DNA of 64,000 nt, taken from positions 19,459,001 to 19,523,000 of the forward strand of contig NC_071633.1 in assembly GCF_014839835.1 (NCBI RefSeq). Reading direction: 5' to 3'. A model generated the notes under the pieces. The model did no database searches, was not told where the DNA came from, and was given only the letters and a program-made list of their open reading frames with translations. Within the stretch, counting starts at the first letter, position 1, and the number at the start of each line of letters is the position of its first letter. Below are positions 37,402 to 50,470 of the stretch, in pieces. The stretch comes from Dryobates pubescens. Its lineage: Eukaryota > Chordata > Aves > Piciformes > Picidae. Made by a program: the position numbers and the translations under genes.

Positions 37402-40400
37402 TCATACCGAGATCTCGTAGGTGGTACCCCCCACGCCGGAGACCTTCTTGACTCCTCCACGCGTGGGGCTGCTGAGGGGCACCTGCCCCGGGCCCGGGGG
37501 GGCCGCGCCCAGGCTCTTGGGCTGCCCATTGGACTTGCTGTAGGCTGTTCTCATCTGCACCTCATCCCTGGGGAGGGAAGGATGGACACAAGGTGTGAGG
37601 AGCAGGAGCCACCGGGGCTCCACGGGTGGGGCCTGGGACAAGGACCCCGGGGAGGGGTCACAGCCACAGCCCTGCCTGCCCCAGTGCCCCCAGCATCCAC
37701 ACACCACCCCAGCTCCCTGAAAGACGTGGGGCGTCCCAGGGAGGTGGGCAGGGGGTGCCAGCTCTGCTCTGGGCAGAGGAGGAGGAGGATCCCTCTCGCT
37801 TCCCCAGACTGCATGCAGCACGGCTGCCGCTGAGGGGAGAGCTGCTGACCCTGGGTGCTGGTGCAGCCAAAGCTGCAGCTGGAGGGGGCACCAGGCAGGG
37901 AGGGGACGTGCCAGGCAGGGGAGGAGGCATGCAGTGGGCAGCCGGCTCCCCCCAGGTACTCACTTTGGTGCCAGTAAGGGCTGCAAGGCCACCTCCTCGG
38001 CCTCGGGGCTGCTGGCCTGAGACGCTGTTTTTTGGCTGCTGTAAGACACAGATTTTCCCAGGTGGGGGGCGGGGGGCTGCTCCGGGGAGCCCAGGGAGCG
38101 CCCGCGGGGGGGGTCGGGCTTGCCGAAGCGGGGCGGGGCCGGGCGGGTGAGAGGGTTTTTGCCCAGGGGCGAACGCTTCGAATCGTCCGAGGAGGAGCTG
38201 CTGCGGGGGGCGTTGCTGGAGCCCGGCGTGGACTGGATCCCCGAGTCCGCCAGCGCCGCCTCCTCCTCCCGGCCCGCGGCCGGCGGCGGCTGCTGCAGCA
38301 GCTTCTCCCGCTCCTGGATGGAGGCCACAATGTGCCGGGAGAGGTTGTCGTAGCGCACGGGCGACGGCTCCCGCGGCGCCGCCTGCTTGGCGAAGCGGCC
38401 GTGCAGGTCGGGCTCCCGCTGCTGGGCGATGCGGGCCGAGAGGAAGGGCGAGGTGTAGCCCACCGGCGGGTCGGGCTCCGGGCCCGCCTGCACCGACTCG
38501 AAGTCGGGGCTGTCGGAGGGCGTCAGCAGGCTGTCGTAGGACAGGCTGCCGTTGCGCGTCTGGTTGGCCAGGCTCTTGTAGGAGGTGGAGGTGGTGCCCT
38601 CCGAGCGGATGGACTGCAGGTGGCCCATCTCGAAGCCCGTGCCCTGGGCAGACTTGAGGCTGGAGGAGCGGCTCCCGCTGGAGAGAGGGTCGAAGGGGAA
38701 GCTCTTGCCGAAGGTGGGGGAGCGGAAGCTGTCGGGCTCCAGGCTGGGCTCCGAGCGGTAGCTGGGCTTGTGGCCGCCCTCGCAGATGGAGTTGGGCTCC
38801 TTCAGGCTGTTCACGCGGCTCAGCTGGGGGCAGAGGCACAGAACTGTGAGGCTCCTGCGGCTCTCTCGAGCTCTCCCCTGGACCAGGCACAGGCTGGCAG
38901 CCCCTCGAGGCTGGCATCCGGCCTTACCTTGGCGCTGGTGGAGTGCGGCAGGGCTGCGGAGCTGCTGCTGCTGCTGTAGCCGGGCCGGTACCTGTACATG
39001 GTGGGCGTCGGGGGGCTGTCCTTGCCTAGCAAGCCGCTGTCTGTGGGCAGGGGAGAGCACACTCAGACACAACAGTTCCCTAGAGCTGTGCAGGGAAGGA
39101 AGGGGCTCTGCCCAGCCAGAGAACACCGTGCCCAGCCCTGCCCTCCCCTCCCAAGAACCAGCACCAAGCCTGGAGCAGACAGACCAGGGGACGGAAGCGG
39201 AGAGAGGGACGGGCGCGAGGAGAGGAGCACCGGGGTGGAGAGGAATGGAAAATGTGTCCCCCACACAGCAGTGTGTGTGGGGCTGGCACCTCCACACCCC
39301 TGCAGCAGCCCCAGTGGGGTGTGCAGAGCACACAGTGGATGCCAGGGTGCTGTCTCCCCATGGACACATGCTGTAGCCCTTCTCCAGCATGGCCAGAGGG
39401 TGGGGAGAGCTGCAGAGGCCTCCAGCCTGCTGCAGGAAGCTGGGTTGCTTCCAGGCTCTGCCCCTCACGTCCCACCTCTCTCACCAAGCCCTCTCAGGAA
39501 GCTCCAGCACTGCTTTGCCAGCACACAGGGAAGCAGGAGAGCGAGTCACGCTGCCACACATGCTCTGTGCCACCAAGCCAGGCTTGCTGCTCCTTTGCCA
39601 CCTTCATCCTGGTGATGCTCCTGTGCCTCCCTGCGGCACAGCACCCCGCCTGTCACAGGCCACTGCGGCTCCCTGCAGCTCCGGACATGCACTGTGCTGC
39701 CTCAGCTGGGGCTGCTGCTCCTCTCCCGGGGAGCAGAGCTGGCTGGAAGCGTCCTGCAGGCTCCTCCAGGCGCCAGGGGCCGCACAGGCCAGCCCCGAAC
39801 GCGTGCGCGCTGTGCCGCGCCACGCAGCGCTGCTCCTCGTCCGCCCTGCAGCCTGCTCTGCCTACGGCCCTGGATCCTACTCTGCGTGGCACAGCCCTGG
39901 GCTCCCCTCCCAGCGGCTGCAGGGAGCCTGTGTGCCCTCCTTACCCTCGGTGGTGGCCAAGGTTAAGTGTGTCCTCAGGCCCGTGTAGCGGCTGAGGTCT
40001 GGCTTAGGTGGGGGGGGTGGCTCAGCATCCGCAGACTGGCTCTCCGTCACCTCCAGGCTTCCTTTGGACTGCAGAGACAGAGGGCAGAGCGGGGGGGTCA
40101 GGGGCGGCCAGGGCCTCAGCCTGCCCGCAGCAGGCAGGGAGCTGGCAGCGGCGCCCGGGGGGGCTCTCCTGGGCCATCCGACGTCTGAAGGTGCCACGGT
40201 GCCGGGAGGTGCCGGGGACAGGGACCTCCAGAGGACACTGAGGGGAAGGACAGGACGGGGGGGGTGCGAAGCCTCACGGCGGGGACGGAGCTGTGCCCCC
40301 CGGGGACACGGGAGGAGACGACACGGAGCGGACGGGACAAGGCTCGCTCGGTTCTTTACTCACGGGTGCAGGCCTGGGCTCCACGCAGGGCCCCAGCGCT

Positions 40401-43400
40401 GGCCCACACCCTCCTCACCTTCGTCCTCTTCAGCTCTGTCTGGATACCATTGTCCATGATCTTGACGGTGACCTGGCCGTCCGACACCTCCGGCCGCAGG
40501 AAGGGAGGCCGCACCAGCACCGTCTGCTCCGCCCGCGGACGCCCCAGGTACCTGCGAGGGGGGGGGAGGAAGGGCAGCGCCTCGACCACCGCGCTGCCCA
40601 GGGGCTGCGGGGCGCAGCCAGGCGGTGCCAGGCTCACCTGGGGGCCGGGGAGCTGCAGAGGACCCTGCTGACGTTCTTACAGCAGCCGTTGGTGAAGGGG
40701 TTGACGCCACCACGGAACTTGCCCGTCACCTGCGGGCAGGAGGGATGGCAGCACGCTGGGGTGGGCAGGGACCCTGGGGGTCTCAGGGCCAGCCCCAGGG
40801 CAGGCTGCACAGTTTGTCCAGATGCCTCAGGACAGTCTCCAGGGATGGAGCGACTTCCCCATTTTAGCAGGAGGCCCCAGGAGGGCCAGAAGCCTCTCCT
40901 CTCCTCACTGTGTAACTGGGAGGTGCCTCTCGTGCCACCCTCTCTGGGTCACTTCCTACCCTCCGAGGAGCCTGCTCAGCTCCATCCTCCCCACAGCCCC
41001 CCAGGAGCAGCAGCAAAGCCCCCACACCCCAGGCTGTGCAGACAAGGTGCTCTCAGGCTCCACTCCCCGACACCTTGTGCTCTATCCTCTGCCAGCTCAG
41101 GGGCCACCCCTCACCTCCACCTAGCCTGCCCTCAGCCCCCTGGTCCTGGGGACACCCACAGGGTCCACCGGCCCCGCGCCAGCCCCGCCGCTGTACCTGT
41201 TCGTTGGTGGTACGGCCTCTTGCCACCAGCACCACGTGGAAGCCTGTCAGGCCAGCCACAGGGATGAAGAACAAGCCAGCCACACACATCACCACCATGC
41301 TGTCAGCAGCCAGCTAAGGAACTGCTGCACTCTGCCTCTGCTGCTTGCCACCCCCAGCCCCACCGACCCCCAGTCCCACCGACCCCATTCTGGGCTCCCC
41401 AGCTCAGGAGGGACAGGGATCTGCTGGAGAGGGCTACCAGGATGCTAAAGGGACTGCAGCACTGTCCTGTGAGGAGAGGCTGAGAGCCCTGGGGCTGTTC
41501 AGTCTGGGGAGAAGACTGAGAGGGATCTGATCAATGTCTATCAATATCTGAGAGCTGGGGGTCAGGAAGGAGGGACAGGCCCTGCTCACTGTGCCCTGGG
41601 ATGGCACAAGGGGCAGTGGATATCAACTCCAGCACAGGAGCTTCCACCTCAGCACGAGGAGAAACTTCTGCACTGTGAGGGTCCCAGAGCCCTGGAGCAG
41701 GCTGCCCAGAGGGGTTGTGGAGTCTCTTCTGGAGCCTTTCCATCCCCACCTGGATGTGTTCTGTGTGCCCTGTGCTGGGTTCTCTGCTCCTGCCCTGGCA
41801 GGGGCTTGGACTCGATGATGTTCAGAGGTCCCTTCCAGCCCCTGACACCCTGTGACCCGCAGCCCCCTCCCCCCGGCGGCAGCGGATACGTGACGGCCAT
41901 GCGGACCCCCGAGAGCTCCTCCACCTGGTAGAGGACGTAGAGCAGGCCGAAGCCGAAGACGCCCATGATGTGCGTGGTGAGCGAGAGCAGGAAGAGGAAG
42001 AAGTAGCGATAGTTGCGGCGCCCGATGCAGTTGTTGACCCAGGGGCAGTGATGGTCGAACTCCTGCGGGCGGGGAAGGGGCACAGGGAGCTGCCAGGGCC
42101 GCCGGCGGCCGCCGGGGGGCGCGGGGGGGGGCCGGGGGGCGCTCACCTCCACGCAGTTGTCGCAGACGCTGCAGTGGGAGCAGCGCGGGGGCCGGTAGAA
42201 GCGGCAGGTCGCGCACCACTTCATGCGCACCTGGATGCCCTTGATCTCCACCGTCTTGTAGAGGGGGGCTCGGAAGTCATCCTCCTTGTCCTCGTCCTCC
42301 TCGGCTGGGGGGAGCCCCCGGCGCAGCCAGGCGTCAGCGCCCCGCCGCCATGAGCCAGAGCCCCCCCCCCCCACCAACAGGCAAGGGAGGGTGCCCCCAG
42401 CCCTGCCCTGAGCCCCCAGCACCCACCTGCGCCCCAGGGTACCCACCACCATGCCAGGATTTGTGCTGCTCCCCCCTCCTCCCCCCGGGTGCCGAACCCA
42501 GAGCTGCCGCCCCCGGCACGGGCATGACCACCCAGTGCCACCCAGGCAGGGCAGGGAGGGCTCTCCTCAAGCCCTCTGGGGGATCCTCTCCGCCTCCCAG
42601 GAAGGGGGGCAGGAGGCAGCCGAAGCCCAGCCTCACCTCGAGGGAAGATGCCTGGGTCCATGAAGGTGGCCATGCTGAAGTTGGCCAGCACGAAGAGGAA
42701 GACAACAGCATTGTAGGCAGGAATGGCAGGGGAGACGTAGAGACTGAGCCCCGGGCACCTGCGGGCACAACAGCACTGAGACAGCCTGGCACGGGCCATG
42801 GGTTGCCCTCTGACGCCCCCCCGCTGTCCCCACAGCCCCAGGCAAGCGTCCCCAAGCCCTGGCGATGCTCTCGGGGAACACCAGGGTGGAGCAGGACCTG
42901 AAGAACCCCCAAAGCCCTGCAGCTGCCCTGCCAGCCATGCCCACCGTGCCCAGGGTGGCCTGGGCAGGACACCCACATTCCCTGACCATAGGTCCTGTTT
43001 CCAGGCTCCTGTCCAGGCAGGACGTGGGCAGCTCTGCCTTCTCTGTGCCCTCCACACCTGAACCGGGGCTGTGCCCAGGCCGGCCCGGCCCTGGCTGTGT
43101 GACCAGCCAAAGCTCCAGCCCCAGGGGAGTGCCCACAGGGGGCTGCTGTGGGGGGAACCATCTGGAAAGCCCTTGGAGAGCAAAGCCACTGCCAGCCTCT
43201 TGCCCCCAGGGTCCCACAGGGCAGGGCCAGCACAGGGCCCCGCCGGCAAGCGGGGCGACGCCAGGCCGCGGTGCCGCCGGGCTGAGGGCACGCAGGGATG
43301 GCAGGGCTGCACCAGGCACTGGCAGCCAACGCCTGGCTCTGCCATGGGCACGCTGAGGGAACCTCCAGCACGGCCGTGCCCGGCGGGCTCAGGGCCCTGG

Positions 43401-46400
43401 GCTTCCCCCGTGGCGGCGCCAGCCTAATGCCCTAAGCTGCTTTGCTGCTGGGAGTTTAATCCCAGGATCTAGGGCAGCATCTGTCCCTCTCTTCCCCCTG
43501 CAGCCAGCAGTGCAGATGGATTTAGGCAGCAGGAGCAGAGAGGGGCAGGGCTGGGTGGGCAGGGCGACATATGGTGCCCAGGCCGTAATCCCCCGCGGCC
43601 CCTGAGCAGGTAGAGGTGAAGGGGCAGCCGCTGGTCCCTTCCCCTCCTCTGCCACAGCTCCTGCCCCTGGCAAGGCAGCCCCTGTCCTGCCAGGGCAGCG
43701 CCAGGAGCCTTGGCCAGGCTGCAGCCTGGAATGAAGCCTTGCTGCAGCGCTCTGCCCCCAGCTCTGCCCAGCACAGGGCTGGCAGGGCCCCAGGAGAGCA
43801 GAGCCGGGGCACCCATGCAGGGGACAGGCGACGGTGCCAGGCAGATAACATGGCAGCAGGAGACAAGATGGGCTGGGCTGGAGGAGCGGGCACACCTGCC
43901 TTGGCACCCACCTGGCAGTGACGGAGAGACAGGCAGGGCACACCCAGGCCTGGGCATGACTCCATGCCCAGCCCTGCCTGGCACCCAGGTCGGGTGGGAG
44001 CAGTGGCAGGACCTGCCTCCACTGGCCAAGGATAAGGCAATGCCCCTTGGGCACAGCCACAAGGGCAAGACAAGAGTGGGAAGGGAAACCTTTGCCACTT
44101 GAGCAGACACCTGGCTGGCAGGAGTGTGTGCAGGGCCAGGCTCAGCTCTGCCACCCAAAGCACTCCTGCCCTCCTGGCACCCCCACCCTCCGCACTCCAG
44201 CCCTGCACACCAAGCCCGGCTGCACCTGCAGGCTCTCCACACCCTCCTGCTCCTCCAGAGCCCCAAGCACCACACCAGGGAGGGTGCCTCACCCTGCTGG
44301 CACCCTGGGCGATGCCTCCTCACCTCCCCACATCTGGGATGGCATCTCCAGGGTGGGGAGCAGCTCCTCTGCACCAGCCACACCGGCTCTGCCATGCTGA
44401 CCCCGTGTCCTGCCCTGGAGGACCTGCCAGGGGTTCTCCACAGAGCAGGTGGTGCCAGAGCACTGGGCACAGGCTGGTGAGGGGAGCCTCCTCCAGTCTG
44501 TGCCCCAAACCCCCCAGAGAGCAGCTCCAGAGAGGTGTGGGACCCACAGCAGGTGGTGAATCCAAGAGCTGAGCCAGCCCAGTACCACCAGCACTGCTGG
44601 GGGCTGCTTCAGGACTGGCAGCCATCCATGCTGGGAGCTCACAGCTCACCCAGCAGCCCCTTGCCCTCCAGTGTGCCCAGGGACAGGACTCAACCTGCCT
44701 GCCCCAGCCCCGAGATGCTGCCAGGGCAGCCCCTGGCCAGCACCATCCAAAACGTTCCAGGCTTTGGTGGCCGGCAGGAAATGAGGGCAAGAGCCTCCCA
44801 GTCCCCCAGAGAGCAAACTGCTGTCTGTGGTGGGGCAGGCTGGCAAGGCAGAGAGCTGGCAGGGACCTGGCAGCCCCCAGGAGCTCACCCAGCAGCCAGA
44901 GAAGAGCTGGGGAAGGGACAAACTGCCTGTTGCCTGCAGCTCCCAGGGCTCTGGGGGCCCACTGGGGATGCTCTCTACCCTCCTGGTGCAGCAGCCCCTT
45001 CAGAACAGGATTCCTTTCTGCTCCTGCCCTGGACACCCAATGCAGACACAGAGCTGAGCACCCCAACTCCAGAGGAGCCTCCCTGGCTCTGCCCTCTGCT
45101 GAGTATCAGAGCAGAAAGTGCTGAAGGAAGAGGGGCAGGCCGGGGGGGCTCAGAGGAGCCCTAAAGGGAGGAAAAGCCCTTCCAGGAACACCGAGGAAGG
45201 AGCTCCTCTCTCTAGGAAGGAAAACCCCAGCCCAAACCTTTGGCTGAAAGGGATGGAGTGGGGCCATGGAGAGCCACTGCATGCCAGCATCCCTGCAGAG
45301 GGCTGTGCCAGCCTCACAGTGCAGGTCCTCGACAGACCCTGGCACTGCTGCGGAAGATGGAGCTGCCTCGGCGAGGGCTGGAGCCAGGGAAGCGTTCTGG
45401 GGTAGGCAGAGAGGGCACAATCAGCCTGCCAGGGGGAAGGGGCACCTCTGCCACCAACTCCCACACTTCTCAGGCACCAAACCTGCCCCAGGAGGCAGCA
45501 GCACAGCTCCCAGGGCACACCAGTGGCTGGCAGGTCCCCAGGGCGACAGTGAGCAGGCCTTTTGCTAAGGGAGCATCATCAGACTCACACCTTGGCACCG
45601 AGGGGGCACAGCCATAGCTGTGAAAGGGCAACTGGATGGAGACCTCCCTGGGGACACTGAGCCCTGCCCGCCCAGCTCTGCTCCAGGGCTGCTGCATGCC
45701 CTGCAAACCAGCCTCCTGTCTCCATGTCAGGTGGTGCAAGCCCCCAGGCAGGGCCCAAGTGCTCCCAGACCCAACTTGGCAGCCAGGCGCCACAAAAGGA
45801 TGGAAGACTGAACTTCATCCTGCAGCAGGGAGAACTGGCTGGAGGGCTGGTGCAGCGCCCCAGGGCTGACTGGCAACCCCTTGTCCTTGCCAGGCTGTGC
45901 TGGCTGCCAAGGGCCACTCTGCACAGCGAGGACTTTAGACCCTGAACAACCAGCCAGGGAAGCAAAGCCACCCGAGCTGGGGCTCCATGTGGCACGGCAA
46001 GCAGCACAGCCTCCCCGAGGTCAGGGCCCTGCAGCTTACAGGGTGGCCTCAGGCTGAACATCTCCAAGTCGATGCCAGCTGGGGTCTCACCCCTAGCATC
46101 CCCAAGTACAGCAGCCCCCTGCCTGCTGCCCTCGCAGACTCCACCGTGCCATGGAAGCAGGAACCACCCCCCCAGTACCAGCCCAGCCCACCCGGGGCAC
46201 CGTGCCCGCCGCCCCCGGCGCTGGGGAGGAGCAGCCCCGGCAGGAGGGACGCTGCAGGGGGAGCAAAGGGGGCTGCCAGCCCAGGACACCTCCTGGTCGG
46301 GGACTCTGGCGTGCCCCAGCCCTCTGCCCTCCCCCCCGGCAGCGAGGAGCTGCGGGCCCTGCCCAGGGCAGCGCAGGCTGCGACCCCGCAGGGAGGAGGA

Positions 46401-49400
46401 GGAGGAGGAGGAGGAGGAGGAGGAAGCTGCTCCCCGTGGCGGCCAGGCTGGTGCCGGGGAGCTGGCCGGGGCCCTCCCGGGTGCGAACACGCCCGCGGCA
46501 GGGCAGCTGCCGAGACTTGTCCCTGGCAGCACATGAGAGGATCCGGGGAACCCGGGGCAGGCTGAGTCACACCTGGGCCCGGGCCGGGCTCCGGCCGCAG
46601 TCACACCAGAACCTCCTCCCCGCCCGCCCCAGCCTCTCCTCCCTGCGGTGGGCTCGGAGCCTGCGGGCCCCCAGCCCCTTCCCTGCCCCAGAGCTGTCCC
46701 CAGGGACACTGTTCCCGCTGCCCCCCAGGCTCTGACAGCTGCTGCGTGCAGGCTCTCCTCAGCCTGGACTCCCGGTCCCTCCAGCTCTCTGTGCTGCCAG
46801 CACAACCCCTGCTCGGTGCCACACAACTTTGGGTCCAGCCAGGAGCGTGCCAGCAGGTACCAGAGCACTGTCACACCCCCACGGCTCCCCCGACAGGAGC
46901 AGAGAGCACAGCTCCTGCCCCAGAGCCTGCACAGACCCTGCACAGCTCCTGCCCCAGAGCCTGCACAGCTCCTGCCCCAGAGCCTGCACAGCTCCTGCAC
47001 AGCTCCTGTCCCAGAGCCTGCACAGCTCCTGCACAGCTCCTGTCCCAGAGCCTGCACAGACCCTGCACAGCTCCTGCCCCAGAGCCTGCACAGAGCCTGC
47101 ACAGCTCCTGCCCCAGAGCCTGCACAGACCCTGCACAGCTCCTGCCCCAGAGCCTGCACAGCTCCTGCCCCAGAGCCTGCACAGAGCCTGCACAGCTCCT
47201 GCCCCAGAGCCTGCACAGACCCTGCACAGCTCCTGCCCCAGAGCCTGCACAGCTCCTGCCCCAGAGCCTGCACAGAGCCTGCACAGCTCCTGTCCCAGAG
47301 CCTGCACAGACCCTGCGCAGCTCCTGCCCCAGAGCCTGCACAGCTCCTGTCCCAGAGCCTGCACAGACCCTGCACAGCTCCTGCCCCAGAGCCTGCACAG
47401 ACCCTGCACAGCTCCTGCCCCAGAGCCTGCACAGCTCCTGCCCCAGAGCCTGCACAGCTCCTGCCCAGCTCCTGCCCCAGAGCCTGCACAGCTCCTGCCC
47501 CAGAGCCTGCACAGCTCCTGCCCCAGAGCCTGCACAGCTCCTGCCCAGCTCCTGCCCCAGACCCTGCGCCGCTCCCCCGGGGCCCACAGGGAGCAGAGCT
47601 TTACAGATTCACTCAACTGCTAGCAGAGGTTCTCACTCTGCAGACTTTCACAGAGCTCCAGAACGCAGGCTGAGCCCCAGCCAGGAGCAGGAGGCAAAGA
47701 GGAGGAGGAGGCTGGCTGGCAGCAGGCTGTCCCCAGAGCCCTGCCCAGGGCAGCGTGGGTGCTCCCAGCATCCTGAGGACACAGAGGCTGAGCATGAGGA
47801 GCAGAGGCCAAGACAGGCCAGAGGGAGATGCAGGAAAGGCCAAACTGACCCCGAAGAGGAATTTCGGTCCTAGAGCAGCACCAGTTTGAGAGCCCAGCCC
47901 GCCAGAGCCCCCCACTGCTTCCGGAGGCAGGGTGGGAGTGTGCCCTCCCCCCACCGCCCGCCGGCCTCAGCTCATCCCGACCGCCACGTGCTGCTCTGCA
48001 GCGTCTCCTAATCCAATCACTCCCCTGAAGAGAGTTCTTGGCCGGGAGGGGCAAGGCCTGGGCCAGCAGGGATGTGCCACAAGGTATTTTCACTAGAAAT
48101 ACGACAGTCATCCCCCCGGCCCCGGCCCGGCCCCGAGGGTGCCCAGCGCCAGCAGCAGGGCCAGTCCGCTGCCGGCCAGCAGCCCTGCGGCAGCGCCCCG
48201 TGCTCCGCTGCAAAGTAGGTTAAACAACATCCCCTGACCTGCAATTACAGGGCCCCTGCCCGGCTGCTCCTGCTGCCAGCAAACCTGCTCGGCGGCACCG
48301 CGCCGGCTCCCGGCAGCGCCTGATAAAGGCTGCGGCAGGGATCGGCCCCGGCCGCGGGGCAGGGCCACAGCGGGCAGGGCACGGCCGGGACCCGGCGGGG
48401 GGCACGGCCGGGGGGCACCGCCGCCTTGATGCCCCCCGCCAGCGTGGTGTGACACGGTGGGGTCACAGCCTCCCCTGCGCCGCGGCGCGCACGCACGGCT
48501 GCTCGCTCCTCACAGGGGCAGGGGCTGCCGGCGCTCCGTGTCCCCGCTCGGGGACCGTCACCTGCTGCCGAGCGACACTGCCAGCTGCTCCCGGCAGGAG
48601 TCGATCAAACCACTCTGCCCTTTGGTCATCAAATTACTCTTTTATTGCCCGGTTGTTGCCAGGCATCACAGCCGCGGTGACCTTCCAGCCCCCGATGGCT
48701 CCATCCCAAGGAGCCGCAGCAGCCAGCAGCCCTTCTGACTCTGAGGAGCTGCCTCCCAGCTCTGGAAAATCCCTGCAGCCCCCCAGCAGCAAAATCCCTC
48801 GGCAGGGAGAGTTCTTTTGCCGAGGTGCAAGAGAAGGGGACCCGCAGAAGCCCCCTCCCCCTCCCCGTGCAGCCCTGCCCTTGGAAGCTGGCAGCAGAAA
48901 AGATCAGCTAACAGAGGGCAGTGGGAGCAGGGCCATCTGCCTCCCTGAAGAGCCTTCCTGTCACCCACCTGCAGCACTGGGGCTGCAGAAGAGAGGGCTG
49001 GAGGGAGGCACACCAGGGGTGGGGGCTGCAGGAGGCAAAGCAGGGCCGTGCTGGCTGCAGGGAGCTGCTCACGGGCACCCTGCATGAGGGCATGCAGGCA
49101 GCAGCCACCTTGCCCCCTGCCCTGCCCCCCCAGCCCCAGACTGCCCCAACAGCCCTAGACCCTTCACATGGAGCCACCATCGAGCACCCTGAGGTGTGGG
49201 CACAAAGCAGGACCTAAGCTACAGCTCTCTGCTCTGCCCCCTCAGACACCAATTTCAGGATCTGCTAGCTGGTGCCAGCTGCAGTGCCCTGGCAATCCTG
49301 TCCAGCACACACCTGCCTTGGCATAGCAGCCCAGCAGCCTGCTGGGCACCTTGAGGTGCTCCTGTCTCCCCACTGCACCACCCAGAACAGAACAAGCATT

Positions 49401-50201
49401 AATCAGCCATTTGTCACCCAGTTAGCTGAACCAAAGCCCTGCCCTCCTCCAGCAGCTGGTACCACTTCACACCCCACTGGCCCCAGGTCCTGCCCAGACC
49501 CTGCCAGCTGGCCACCTCCTCAGGTCCTCTGCAGGGACATCAAACCCTCAGCTCCTCAGGGCAAGGCTGGTATCAAGGTGACATCACAGACTCCTAGACC
49601 CAGGCAGGGGACAGAGGAGTTCTCCCCAGACCTTCCTTTGTGGCTCACCAATCAGTTATGAAACTCTAGCACAGAGCCCCCCGGCCCCGACCCCCCCTCT
49701 CTTCGCCCCAAAGCAGAAAGTTCTCTCTGCCATTTCCCACCCACAGGTCACAGAGCAGCTCCCAGATGATCTGTGAGGGAGAGGAGAGAGCAGCAGTGGC
49801 TGACAGGAGACAGGTGCCTCGCCAGGAGCCTCCCTGCCCACTCCCTCGGCCCCGCTCCAGGAAGCCAAGAGAAGCAGGTGGGGCTGCTGCATGGCTCTGG
49901 TGGATGGCACCAACCACCCTCCAGCACCCAGGGCACCTCCCCCCCGCCTTTAGTGCAGGAAGAGGGCACAGCTCCCCTGCCAGACACCCCCCAAGACGGG
50001 AGCTGTGCCCCCCCCGATCCCCGGGCACCGCAAAGGAGGCTGGGTGCCAGGTCCCTCCCTCACCCACCCCACGGCCTGGCAGGCAGCTGGCACTCACGTG
50101 AAGGCAAAGAAGAGGGTGGTGGCTCCCACTAGGAAGATGGCAGCAGCCGAGACCGGGACGTACTTGCTGGGTTTGAACCTCTTTCCGGACGCTGCTGGCA
50201 T
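37402..50201 (-). CDS. ZDHHC5: Palmitoyltransferase ZDHHC5
   Basis: Eleven coding exons: 50098-50201, 42637-42758, 42147-42304, 41890-42062, 41197-41299, 40638-40729, 40419-40551, 39945-40068, 38928-39040, 37964-38823 and 37402-37567. They give 2148 nt and 715 residues, the same as human. ZDHHC5 S-palmitoylates membrane proteins at the plasma membrane, endosomes and synapses. Four membrane segments are expected. The cysteine-rich catalytic domain lies between segments 2 and 3 ([20 protein letters not shown], then [11 protein letters not shown] with the DHHC catalytic centre). The cytosolic tail is long, Ser/Pro-rich and disordered, encoded mostly by the 860-nt exon. The last four residues, EISV, are the PDZ-binding ligand. 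The first coding intron (42759-50097) is 7.3 kb and holds the minisatellite. Intron 4 carries a CR1 copy and has a donor GTATCC. Confidence 0.97.
41385..41862 (+). mobile_element. CR1 LINE 3' fragment (about 480 bp)
   Basis: The sequence follows the CR1 3' region in sense orientation: GAGGAGAGGCTGAGAGCC, CTGGGGCTGTTCAGTCTGG, a GGAGCAGGCTGCCCAGAGG-type block, and a GGACTCGATGATGTTCAGAG end. It is 5'-truncated, diverged and non-coding. It lies antisense in ZDHHC5 intron 4, and its 3' end is about 27 bp from the intron's donor at 41889. Confidence 0.88.
42759..46906. other. ZDHHC5 intron 1, left part, no gene seen
   Basis: This is GC-rich intronic sequence with a GGA trinucleotide run at 46391-46424. 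Open frames here are GC-driven and have no family resemblance. No RNA gene was recognised. Confidence 0.6.
46391..46424. repeat. (GGA)n microsatellite
   Basis: About eleven GGA units in a row lie in ZDHHC5 intron 1. Confidence 0.9.
46907..47566. repeat. Minisatellite, 23-bp main period built from 11- and 12-bp blocks
   Basis: About 660 bp are built from blocks CACAGCTCCTG (11), CCCCAGAGCCTG (12) and CACAGACCCTG or CACAGAGCCTG (11). The common unit is 23 bp, with 34-bp composites where an extra 11-mer is added. Because 23 is not a multiple of 3 and no block contains a stop in any frame, long frames run through it on both strands. All of them encode Pro/Ala/Gln/Ser/Cys or Gly/Ala/Gln/Cys repeats cycling every 23 residues. 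It is treated as non-coding. Confidence 0.95.
47567..50097. other. ZDHHC5 intron 1, right part, no gene seen
   Basis: This GC-rich intronic sequence reaches the start-codon exon. A CpG-rich patch lies near 48100-48600. I see no gene, RNA gene or transposable element in it. Confidence 0.55.
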
Positions 50202-50470
50202 GGTGGAGCTGTGGAGGGGGATCCGCCCCGCAGCATAGCCCAGGCCCGGCGGGGTCAGAGCAGGGCGAGAAGGGGCGGGGAGGGGGCCGGGGGGGCGCCC
50301 GGTCCCCTGCCGCCGCGCCGGCTCCCGGCTCGAGCGCCGGCTCCCGGCTCGAGCGCCGGCTGCGGCGGGCAGGCCGCGAAGCCCACGGAGGTCTCGGGAG
50401 GGGAGCCCACGCTACGCTCTGCCCCGCGGGGGCGCAGGGGCGAGCAGGGCGGAAACCATCCAAGGGTCAG
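50202..50470 (-). promoter_or_regulatory. ZDHHC5: CpG-rich 5' flank of the ZDHHC5 start exon, with a 19-bp duplication
   Basis: The minus strand just before the ATG reads CCCCCTCCACAG and CTCCACC, so an acceptor may lie 7 nt upstream (exon high end 50208). The CpG-rich flank contains a perfect 19-bp tandem duplication, GCCGGCTCCCGGCTCGAGC, at 50317-50354. It could also act as a proximal promoter. The sequence does not decide between the two. Confidence 0.4.

Noticed and set aside
37658-38917. 419-codon minus ORF across the large ZDHHC5 exon
   Set aside because: It is a shadow frame; the neighbouring frame carries the conserved ZDHHC5 tail with correct splice phases.
45585-47873. Very long ORFs on both strands (634 codons minus; 341 and 375 codons plus)
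   Set aside because: They run through the 23-bp minisatellite, repeat every 23 residues in each frame and lie in a ZDHHC5 intron; no domain is visible.
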